Source: DAOVQB01 sp023128935 (GTDB taxonomy: Bacteria > Eisenbacteria > RBG-16-71-46 > CAIMUX01 > WJJG01). From it: a DNA stretch of 5,298 nt. Under the pieces are notes generated by a model, which ran no database searches, had not been told where the DNA came from, and was given only the letters and a program-made list of their open reading frames with translations. The stretch covers positions 1 to 5,298 of the forward strand of contig DAOVQB010000252.1 in NCBI GenBank assembly GCA_030628905.1, read 5' to 3'. Below are positions 1 to 5,087 of this stretch, piece after piece (position 1 is the stretch's first letter; every line of letters begins with the position of its first letter). A program made the translations under genes and the position numbers.

Positions 1-600
1 AACATGCTCGATCACAGGTGCGAGGTCGAAAAACTCGACCGACTCCAGGGAGCGCCAGATCTCTTCCCAGCCACCTCCGTGTTCGGGAGCGTGGAGCAAA
101 TCGACCAGGCTTCGTTCGAGACTCGTGACGCGCACATGACCGCCGGCGTGGGGACGCACTTGCACCCCGCCGCCGAAATCCGGCAGGTCGCGGACCGCCC
201 GGGGGGCCTGCACTCCGACGAATTCGACCCCTCGAAAGGTAAAGGGCCGCACCCGTGCGGCGGTCAGGTACTGCATGCGCCACCAGATGGAATAGGCATG
301 TCCGTGGAAGGCCAGGGCGGAGTGGTAGGCAACCACCGCGTCATCGCGCAAATGGGCTGCAACGAGGGAAGGATCGGGCTGGAAGTCCTTCGGCTGCACG
401 CCGGTGGGCACTGTGGCGTAGACCCCGCGCTTGACCCGCAGCAGGCGTCCGCAGGCGACTTGCTTTGCGAGCAAGCTGTTGCTGGTATGCGGACTCCGCC
501 CGCCCGCCGTGTGGGCCGCCACAAAGTCAGCGTGGGTGAACACCGGGTGAGTGGCGAAGAAGTCGCGAGGGCGGACGAACTTGTCAGTTTGCGCTACCAT
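1..600 (-). CDS. abiEi: AbiEi-family antitoxin of a type IV toxin-antitoxin system, 3' end beyond the window
   Basis: I translated the minus strand from the ATG at 600-598 and it stays open for 200 codons to the left edge. The protein starts MVAQTDKFVRPRDFFATHPV. Around residues 20-62 it shows the AbiEi winged-helix pattern (AAHTAGGRSPHTSNSLL, then LLRVKRGVYATVP), and at about 81-100 the VVAYHSALAFHG segment, followed by a C-terminal part with RPHAGGHVRVTSLERSLVD and GGGWEEIWRSLESVEFFDL. In this family the N-terminal domain binds the operon's own promoter and the rest neutralises AbiEii, a nucleotidyltransferase toxin in the cytoplasm. Family members run about 260-270 residues, so about 60-70 are missing off the edge and the toxin would follow. 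The start overlaps the preceding truncated ATPase gene by 17 bp. Only a weak GAAG ribosome site is visible 7 nt upstream, so translation may be coupled. No internal lesion is seen. Family recognition is from memory of conserved motifs. Confidence 0.92.
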   Translation of the reverse strand, partial: MVAQTDKFVRPRDFFATHPVFTHADFVAAHTAGGRSPHTSNSLLAKQVACGRLLRVKRGVYATVPTGVQPKDFQPDPSLVAAHLRDDAVVAYHSALAFHGHAYSIWWRMQYLTAARVRPFTFRGVEFVGVQAPRAVRDLPDFGGGVQVRPHAGGHVRVTSLERSLVDLLHAPEHGGGWEEIWRSLESVEFFDLAPVIEHV

Positions 601-1405
601 GTAGAATCTTCGGAATCCCCGTGGCTCGCCCTTCCGTCAGATCCAGCTCCTTTAAGAACTCACCGATACGGCCATTGCGATAGCGGCGTGAAACTGCCCG
701 GCCTACCCGCAGCTGATCGAGGCGGATGGATCTATCAGGACCTGGGAAACTCAGGACCGCCAGCTCCTGCGGCGTGATGCGAACCTCGACTGGCTCCCGT
801 TCCTCATAGCTCCGGTGGTAGATGGCGTTGACAACCCCTTCCTCCACCGCAGCGTACGGAAAGTTCTCCGTGCGAGTGGCTTCGGCCCTGTCCGGGTGCT
901 TGGTCACTGTCTCGTTGATGTAGTTGCGCCGGATGTAGTCGAGTTCCTCACGGACCATCCGGTGAATGGGTCCCTGAAAAACCTTCTCCGTGAAACGATC
1001 GTCGCCGAGACCCTTTGGAAACCAGACGACATCGATCTGAGTGGCGGGAAAGAACTGGTGCGGCTCCGGGTGAAAGAAGAGCAACCCCACGTTGAGCGGA
1101 AACGGCGCCTCTACAGGACCGCCGCCGACGTTCATTCGGTGGCCCAGTTCATCAAGTGGCAAGGCGGAAGCCTGGGATTCTAGTTCGCTGCCGACCTCGC
1201 CAAGGAACTCGGCCATCAGACTTCGGGAGAGGTCCTCAACCCGCGCACGCTGGTTGATCCGATCATCGAAAGGTACTGTGGCGGCAAGGGAGAGAAGCTC
1301 AGCTTCGTCCGGTCCCCTGGCGGGTGGCAACTTCGCCAGGGCTCCCGATGCATGGTCGCCAATCTGACGCCAGGCTGCGCCTGCTCCGCCTCGGGATTCT
1401 TTCAC
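584..1405 (-). pseudogene. AlbA_2/GHKL-type ATP-binding protein (second subfamily), truncated at both ends
   Basis: An open frame of 273 residues beginning at GTG (1405-1403). Residues about 31-268 match the middle and ATPase portion of AlbA_2-type ATP-binding proteins (often annotated as RecG-like or putative transcriptional regulators). Visible are VPFDDRINQRA at 44-54, LNVGLLFF at 104-111, a GHKL N-box-like EEGVVNAIYHRSY at 188-200, FPGPDRSIRLDQL at 220-232, and a glycine-rich TEGRATGIPKIL at 257-268. The AlbA_2 nucleic-acid-binding domain (about 130 residues) expected before residue 31 is absent; the first 30 residues match nothing I know. At the other end homology stops abruptly after GIPKIL and the frame ends in HGSAN. 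The usual FETDE..YF segment and beyond are missing, and abiEi begins exactly there. Family members carry EEALVNA where this has EEGVVNA. Its GTG overlaps the stop of the upstream frame by 4 bp (GTGA). The frame is intact, so a product could be made, but it is not a full-length family member. Confidence 0.8.
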
Positions 1406-1863
1406 GGTCGCCCGACATCAGCGGCAGTCGCGGTGGTATAGGCCTGGCCTGGACGTTTGGGCTTATCCGGATACCGCAACGCCAGTTTGCCTGCCGCCAC
1501 CAGGGGTTGCAGGAATCGGAGCCGGAGCCGAGTCGGGTCACGGTTGACGAGTTCCCCCAGTTCTTTGGCTGTCAGGTGACGACCAGAGCATAGGGCCAGG
1601 AGGATTCTCTCTATTTCGGACTTCGGCAGTCGCGGTGTCCTACGAGCTATCTCGGCAATCGCTTGCAGAGCAATCAGTTCTGTCACTGGAACCGAATGTA
1701 CTAAGTCGCGGCCGCTATGTACTATGTCAGATCCGGAATGTACCAAGTCTCCTGCTGAGGGTACTATGTCATCACCTTCGTGACCCGACACCTCCGGCAA
1801 GGCGGGGAGCCGATAGTGGGTGGCACGTTTCTGGCCAACCTGCTCCAGAAACCCTTGTACCAC
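1402..1863 (-). pseudogene. C-terminal fragment: repeat linker plus winged-helix domain, separated from the ATPase by the insertion
   Basis: This 153-residue frame can start at GTG (1863-1861), which lies across the target-site duplication, but it is the continuation of the broken gene. VQGFLEQVGQKRATHYRLPA follows directly on LQQLV. Residues about 30-58 form four 7-residue repeats (pattern xDIVHSG). Residues about 78-140 resemble the family's terminal winged-helix module: ILLALCSGRHLTAKELGELV, LRLRFLQPLVAAGKLALRY, then PDKPKRPGQAYTT. No ribosome site precedes the GTG, and a TGA lies two codons upstream, inside the inserted element. Its stop overlaps the GTG of the next ATPase fragment by 4 bp. 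If it is still made, it would be a stand-alone winged-helix protein; degradation by-product is the simpler reading. Confidence 0.8.
1696..1779 (-). repeat. Four 21-bp tandem repeats encoding a 7-residue repeat linker
   Basis: The core (A/G)(T/G)GTAC(T/C)A(A/T)GTC begins at 1696, 1717, 1738 and 1759, exactly 21 bp apart. On the coding minus strand the units read DDIVPSA, GDLVHSG, SDIVHSG and RDLVHSV. The repeat lies just before the winged-helix domain of the broken ATPase gene. The core is more alike between units than the rest, which suggests an old tandem duplication in a flexible linker whose copy number could vary by replication slippage without shifting frame. Confidence 0.85.
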
Positions 1864-1864
1864 T
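1860..1864. repeat. Left target-site duplication (CCACT)
   Basis: CCACT sits directly outside the left end. The same five bases sit directly outside the right end at 2458-2462. With one copy and the element removed, the minus strand reads CTA GTG GTA CAA GGG (L V V Q G), restoring the reading frame. Confidence 0.85.
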
Positions 1865-1889
1865 TGTCAGGAGTCGCGTTTTTCCCGGG
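1865..1889 (+). repeat. Left terminal inverted repeat of the 593-bp element
   Basis: The end reads TGTCAGGAGTCGC then GTTTTTCCCGGG on the plus strand. It pairs with the right end at 2433-2457 at 18 of 25 positions. Just inside lie GTTCCG, GTTCCGTGG and TTTTGTTCCCG, a cluster of short related repeats that may be transposase binding sites. Confidence 0.85.
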
Positions 1890-2432
1890 CGTTCCGGTGT
1901 TCCGTGGTCAGTTTTGTTCCCGTGAACCCCTGCTGGAGTCCGCGGGGCAATCTGTCAATGACTCGATAGAGATTCGGCGAATCAGTCTGTGAGAGAAGCA
2001 GTTACGAGGGTCGCCGACAGTGCTCGTTGTCACATTGCTTCATGGATGGGTTTGACTCATATAGGGGTTCGTCGTGGCGAGTCGTTTCAGTGGCTTTCGT
2101 GATTCCGGGCGAGCTGTCAGATTATTGTCGGGGCCTCGCGAGCGCTGTGCTAGTGAACATGTTGCGTTGCATGCCTTTCCGGACAACGGCAGGCTGTGCC
2201 CGCCCTGGACAGTGTGGCAAGGGAGTCGCCATACTCCAGGGCTTCACCAAGGGGACAGCGCTGTGGGGTGTCTGCCCGGGCACATAGGAGGCATCTCCCT
2301 TGATGGCCTTTCTATTACATATCAAGGTCCTGGGCGGCCGGGATCAGTGGAATACGCAGGAGACCCCGGAACAAAGCGAACATGAACCCCCTGGAGTCAG
2401 CAGTCTCCCCCGGGATTATCGTGGCAAACATC

Positions 2433-2457
2433 CCCTGGAATACTGCGACCCCCTACA
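2433..2457 (-). repeat. Right terminal inverted repeat of the 593-bp element
   Basis: On the minus strand it reads TGTAGGGGGTCGC then AGTATTCCAGGG. Further repeats inside include ATAATCCCGGGGG, CTTTGTTCCGGGG and CGTATTCCACTGATC. This end corresponds to the istB-side end of an IS21-type element, judging by the block it shares with 3875-3901. Confidence 0.85.
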
Positions 2458-3196
2458 CCACTAGCTGTTGTAGCATTCGACTCAGATCGGCCGGATGCTG
2501 TTCTGAACGCAGGCGTAGCCTCGCGTTGGCAACGCGACCCTCCACGTCGGCGATCACCAGGGCTTGAACCTCATCTACCGACAGCACGTCCCATCGATCC
2601 CCAAACCGCCTCCTTAGTTTCAAGATCGATTCCTCGGGGAACAGGCTGACCATGGGGAGAACGAGTCTGATCCGATCCGGCTGAACCTTCTCCTCGATGT
2701 CCGGGGGGAGCCACTGCTGCGACTTCCAACCGAGGCGGATCTTGTCGTAGCCAGAGCCGGCCTTCTCACCGCGCCCGAGCATCTGAAACATGGTCTGCAG
2801 CGACTTGTTGCGGCATTCACTAATGCCCCCGGCCAGAAGCTGCTCGTATGAAATGAGCAGGCAGCCCGGATTGGAGATCTCGATGCGATCGCGCTACTTG
2901 TCGATAACGATCCCACCTTGCCCGCGGTAGTCCGCATGAATCATCGCATTGACGAGTGCCTCGCGAATCGCCTCGTGGACGAGTGTGTCGTCACGGCGAA
3001 GTAAGTCCGGTTCGAGCTGGAAGGGAATCCTGAGTTCGGCCGTGAGCTTCTGGATGACCCTTTCGTAAAACTGAAATAAGTCGGCGCACCAAGTGCCATC
3101 AACTGTCACCCGATCCGTCCACCTCACTTCCGGGTCGTCGGAATAGCGCTCTCGATAATCAACTTGGTATTAGGGGACGGCACTCGCATCACGGAT
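2453..3196 (-). pseudogene. Middle fragment: GHKL-like ATPase region of the same protein, with TAA and TAG stops
   Basis: Homology resumes at 3196 with IRDASAVP, a TAA stop at 3172-3170, then YQVDYRERYSDDPEVRWTDR in the same frame. It continues with TWCADLFQFYERV and the N-box-like EAIREALVNAMIHADYRGQG, then GGIVIDK. A TAG at 2896-2894 interrupts it, and the same frame continues RDRIEISNPGCLLISYEQL, GISECRNKSLQTMFQML, GRGEKAGSGYDKI, DRIRLVLPMVSLFPEES and EGRVANARLRL, ending LSRMLQQLV at the insertion point. Each block is a recognisable piece of the family's ATPase and linker. The two stops replace single codons without shifting frame, which points to point mutation. The codon after VIDK and the codon after VP were presumably sense codons in the ancestor. 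Confidence 0.85.
2458..2462. repeat. Right target-site duplication (CCACT)
   Basis: This is the second copy of the 5-bp duplication. A sixth base (A before CCACT) also matches on both sides, because the element's last base is A, so the exact boundary is ambiguous by one base. Confidence 0.85.
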
Positions 3197-3758
3197 GATC
3201 CGGCACCCGGGCGGAGAAACGCTGGCGGTAGTGCTGCAGACTATCGCTGTCCAAGTCGTCCAGACCGAAGCCCGCGAGGATGCGACTGTCGGCCGGTTCT
3301 TCGCTCCGGTCCGCCAGCATCCGCCCCACCTCTTCCTCGGAGCACTTGTAGTCCCCTTCGAAGTTGCGACGATACGTGCCGCGGATAGGATTCTGGCCGA
3401 CATAGACAGGTCGCTCTCGACGCAAGGCTCGGGGCACTTTCACTGCAAGGATTGGCTGGCCTTCGACGGTCGCCATCACAGCGTCGTCGTCTCGGAGAAG
3501 GTTGGCACTGACCTTGCCCCTGTTGTTGATTGTGTCCCAGAAGTTCTTCCTCATCCTGGCAGGGTCAGGTAGCCCAGCAATCGAGAACTCGTCGCCGTGC
3601 TGCTCAACTCCCAGAACGATTACGCCGCCGTCGGCATTTGCCATGGCACTGTAGGTTTCCCAGAGCGAGAGCGGCAGGCCGCCCCTGGCGCACTTGAACT
3701 CCCAATCGAGCTCTTCCCCCATTCCTAGGGCGTGTAAGATATCCTCTGCTGTGAGCAT
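3189..3758 (-). pseudogene. N-terminal fragment: AlbA_2 (divergent AAA_4) domain
   Basis: The fragment starts MLTAEDILHALGMGEELDW, then EFKCARGG, followed by LPLSLWETYSAMANADGG and VIVLGVEQHGDEF. This is the acidic-EFK strand and the asparagine/glycine-rich NADGGVIVLGV turn typical of AlbA_2. Further on it has FWDTINNRGKVSANLL, RRERPVYVGQNPIRGTYRR, NFEGDYKCSEEEVGRMLAD and ILAGFGLDDLDSDSLQHYR, all conserved in the subfamily. It ends RFSARVPDHP followed by TGA (3191-3189), where relatives continue with a tryptophan-containing segment of about 50 residues. That segment is absent here. Alone, the product would be about 189 residues: a nucleic-acid-binding-like domain without its ATPase. Nothing in the sequence shows whether it is still expressed. 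Confidence 0.85.
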
Positions 3759-3789
3759 GGATCTGCGACGCTCCCCTTCCGTTGACCGA

Positions 3790-3834
3790 GTAACGCAATG
3801 CCGCGTGCTGCGGTGGCACTCCGTAACGCTATGC
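3790..3834. promoter_or_regulatory. Paired 12-bp direct repeats upstream of the ATPase gene, possible operator
   Basis: GTAACGCAATGC at 3790-3801 and GTAACGCTATGC at 3823-3834 differ at one base and start 33 bp apart, about three turns of the helix. They lie 32-76 bp upstream of the start codon at 3758. That position would suit binding by a regulator on one face of the DNA. No convincing -35/-10 pair is seen next to them. A regulatory role is inference from position and repetition only. Confidence 0.4.
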
Positions 3835-3840
3835 ACGCAT

Positions 3841-3954
3841 TAACCTAGGATGCTTGCATTCCCCATTCAAGTTTCGTATTCCACGGATCTCGACCGCCCA
3901 GTCCACGGGATTCCTGCCACCCCCCCGGAGCGAAGCGACGCAGGGATTTCATTC
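3841..3954. mobile_element. Non-coding istB-side end of the decayed IS21 element
   Basis: This stretch lies between the istB stop and the upstream region of the ATPase gene. It holds a 27-bp block (3875-3901, CGTATTCCACGGATCTCG then ACCGCCCAG) repeated with 3 mismatches in the 593-bp element. It also holds a related degenerate unit immediately after (CAGTCCACGGGATTCCTGCC). Such end repeats are usual in IS21 elements. The TGT-type tip is not visible where the spacing in the 593-bp element would place it (near 3775), so this end appears truncated and its outer boundary is uncertain. Confidence 0.6.
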
Positions 3955-4200
3955 TTAGGCTTTCTTCCCTGATCTGGTCAATATCTTCTTCCTCATCGAC
4001 TCCCCGTTGAGCTTGATTTTGTAGGCATTGTGAACCAGTCGATCCAAGATGACGTCGACCACGGTGGGGTCATCAAAGTATTCGTGCTATTCCTCTACGG
4101 GAATCTGGCTGGCTATACGAGAGTGGCGTACAGACCGTATCGATCCTGGATGGCCTCCACGTGACCCCTGACCATCAACGCCCGGTCGGGGCCGACGAAG
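3955..4200 (-). pseudogene. istB: istB remnant: C-terminal part of an IS21-family helper ATPase
   Basis: Minus-strand translation up to the TAA at 3957-3955 gives IASQIPVEE, TAG (4089-4087), HEYFDDPTVVDVILDRL, then VHNAYKIKLNGESMRKKIL. This is the conserved IstB C-terminus (SQ.PVEEWHE...DRLVHNAY.I.L.GESMRK). The TAG stands where the family has tryptophan (TGG to TAG). Upstream, IQDRYGLYATLV (to 4113) fits the preceding IstB strand (DRYG.R.TLV), but in another frame, shifted by what looks like an extra TA near 4117. Farther upstream (about 4150-4200) the match to the Walker-B-side region is weak and I include it with low confidence; the Walker A half and istA are absent. IstB is the AAA+ protein that assists IstA in choosing and capturing target DNA. 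The remnant cannot be functional. Confidence 0.85.
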
Positions 4201-4489
4201 GAGAAGCCGTCCCAGATCGGGTTGGCATCGCAGGCGCATGAGACCTGAGTTGTGTCGACACCAAATGCCTGATACGAGAAACGGGCGACCCAGAGGATCG
4301 CCCAGAAACCCACCACCTACGACGCATTCGCGTTTTCAGTGGTTCAGCACCATTATTGTCGCTGTGGGCTCTTGGTTCCATTGCTTTTTGACGACGCTGG
4401 AACCCTTGCCAATTGATAGCGTTAGCTGCCCAAGGAGTCAATTGAGCTGGCGGAACAGGCGTCCATCGGGAAGACATATCGTCATCAGG
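4201..4489. other. No supportable gene
   Basis: The frames crossing this stretch on both strands lack recognisable motifs or ribosome sites and look like shadows. The minus-strand frame from about 4316 has one hydrophobic run (VVGFWAILWVARFSYQAFGV) that could pass as a membrane segment, but it is preceded by a stop and joined to nothing I know. The segment separates the zinc-ribbon gene from the istB remnant and probably holds unrecognised debris from the lost part of the insertion sequence. Confidence 0.5.
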
Positions 4490-4780
4490 TCAACTCTCTC
4501 TATCCTTGGGTGTCGGCCTTCTCTTGTAAATCGCTGCCTGACATTCCGCACATTGCCACTTGGGATCGTCGCCTGATATGCAACACCCCCCAAGCACGAT
4601 TCGCCCAGCCTTCACATCCTCTTCAAGCTGGGATGACCATGCTGGCATACCGAAGAGAATGTCAGCCACGCGGGACGACCCACAAACAGGACACTCCCTC
4701 GGTTTCCGGGAAAACTCATGTCTAATTGTCAGCCCTCCGCAAAGGCATTCCTTGTCCGGGAGTCGCAAGTTCGCCGTCAT
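4490..4780 (-). CDS. Small zinc-ribbon protein of unknown function
   Basis: A 96-residue protein with two clear CxxC knuckles, CPVC at residues 30-33 and CAEC at 77-80, plus C12/C14 and a C66-C67 pair. Between them lies ILFGMPAWSSQLEEDVKAGR followed by IVLGGCCISGDDPKW. I recognise this layout (CPxCGS ... I.YG.P ... G.I.LGGC...GDDP.W.C..C) from small hypothetical proteins in many bacteria. It probably binds one structural zinc; no reaction is known to me. A GGGGGAG purine run abuts the ATG, closer than a usual ribosome site. The 5' end overlaps the run-on frame of the truncated PIN toxin by about 59 bp. The frame has no lesion, and the motif spacing looks intact. The N-terminal 25 residues are less typical, so the true start could be further inside. 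Confidence 0.75.
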   Translation of the reverse strand: MTANLRLPDKECLCGGLTIRHEFSRKPRECPVCGSSRVADILFGMPAWSSQLEEDVKAGRIVLGGCCISGDDPKWQCAECQAAIYKRRPTPKDRES

Positions 4781-5073
4781 CTCCCCCGCCCCCAGCCCAG
4801 GACGACATCCGCATCGAGCTTGCCCCAGTACTACAAAGCTGCCGGTGTGAGGATGCTCCCGTCCGCGAATCCACTCGCACGAGATGGATGAACTCGCCGG
4901 CTAGGTGATCAAAGTCGCTGTCAGTCGTAAGAAGATGCGCGCCAAGCGAAGCGGCCGTCGCTGCGATCCACATGTCATTCTGGTCAAGCTTTCTCGCGGT
5001 CGGCCAGCACTCCGCGTCCGATCTCATTGTTTCTTACGAGATGCACAAGGACATTCGTGTCAAGAACAAGCAC
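4722..5073 (-). pseudogene. vapC: PIN-domain (VapC-like) toxin with internal deletion and frameshift
   Basis: From a GTG at 5073 the frame reads LVLDTNVLVHLVRNNEIGRG then VLADREKA and TGA (4986-4984). This is the PIN N-terminus with its first catalytic aspartate (D5). In another frame the C-terminal half follows directly: KLDQNDMWIAATAASLGAHL then LTTDSDFDHLAGEFIHLVRV, with the QND and TD.DFD acidic motifs. A normal VapC is about 130-140 residues. Roughly 65-70 residues between GRGVLADRE and LDQND are missing, including the usual mid-domain catalytic glutamate. The second frame also runs past the usual end (about 4869) for some 48 residues with no PIN similarity, so the original stop was lost too. 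PIN toxins are Mg-dependent ribonucleases; this one should be inactive. The GTG start lies 14 bp after the putative antitoxin's stop, as in vapBC operons. Confidence 0.85.
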
Positions 5074-5087
5074 TGAGCCCGTGGGGA

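Larger units (their letters stand above)
1865..2457. mobile_element. 593-bp non-autonomous IS21-like element (MITE-like) inserted in the ATPase gene
   Basis: The element begins TGTCAGGAGTCGC and ends GCGACCCCCTACA. The 25-bp ends pair as imperfect inverted repeats (18 of 25 identical), and 5-bp direct repeats CCACT flank it (1860-1864 and 2458-2462). Both ends carry further short repeats of the TTCC(C/G)GGG and TTTGTTCC type, as is usual for IS21-family ends. A 27-bp block in the right end (2330-2356, read on the minus strand) matches the non-coding end of the istB remnant at 3875-3901 with 3 mismatches. TGT...ACA ends, several end repeats and a short target duplication all fit IS21. There is no transposase frame, so movement would have needed IstA/IstB supplied in trans. 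Orientation from the shared block puts the istB-side end at 2457. I recognise nothing in the interior (about 1960-2300). Confidence 0.85.
1402..3758 (-). pseudogene. AlbA_2-domain ATP-binding protein, broken by deletion, two stops and a mobile-element insertion
   Basis: Four stretches of minus-strand coding sequence, in the correct order, belong to one large AlbA_2/GHKL ATP-binding protein: the AlbA_2 domain (3758 to about 3192), the ATPase region (about 3196 to 2894 and 2893 to 2458), and the C-terminal winged-helix part (1859 to 1402). The lesions are: a deletion of roughly 50 residues at about 3192-3200 that changes frame; TAA at 3172-3170 and TAG at 2896-2894, both in the frame of the flanking homology; and a 593-bp insertion at 1865-2457. 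Family members of this GRGEKAGSG subfamily have all these parts in one chain, usually annotated as ATP-binding or transcriptional-regulator proteins of unknown precise role. The start ATG at 3758-3756 is preferred because MLTAEDIL is the usual family N-terminus; the 26 codons upstream of it in the same frame lack similarity. A purine run (AAGGGGAG) lies about 12 nt before it. Confidence 0.85.

Noticed and set aside
264..524. Minus-strand frame of 86 residues inside abiEi
   Set aside because: It is a different frame of the same strand as the motif-bearing AbiEi frame; rich in S, P and R with no family pattern.
4..777. 257-residue plus-strand open frame, the longest on that strand
   Set aside because: It lies antisense to abiEi and the ATPase 3' end, both with strong family motifs, and has low-complexity shadow-like composition with no recognisable domain.
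815..1593. Plus-strand frames opposite the truncated ATPase and winged-helix fragment
   Set aside because: Antisense shadows in GC-rich coding sequence; the minus frames carry the conserved motifs.
1696..1779. Possible CRISPR-like array from regularly spaced repeats
   Set aside because: The 21-bp period is a multiple of three with no spacers of CRISPR length, and it encodes in-frame heptads inside a recognised gene.
1953..1958. TTGACA on the minus strand inside the element, a candidate outward -35 box
   Set aside because: No acceptable -10 hexamer at 16-18 bp spacing (GC-rich sequence there), so no promoter is called.
2122..2325. 67-residue minus-strand frame inside the 593-bp element
   Set aside because: No ribosome site and no domain I can name; the overlapping plus-strand frames are equally open, so coding is not supported.
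4175..4576. Frames on both strands between the istB remnant and the zinc-ribbon gene
   Set aside because: R/S/P-rich shadows with no motif, overlapping the real genes at their edges.
4984..5027. Programmed frameshift joining the two halves of the PIN toxin
   Set aside because: The frame change coincides with a gap of about 65-70 family residues, so a deletion explains it; no slippery sequence is seen.
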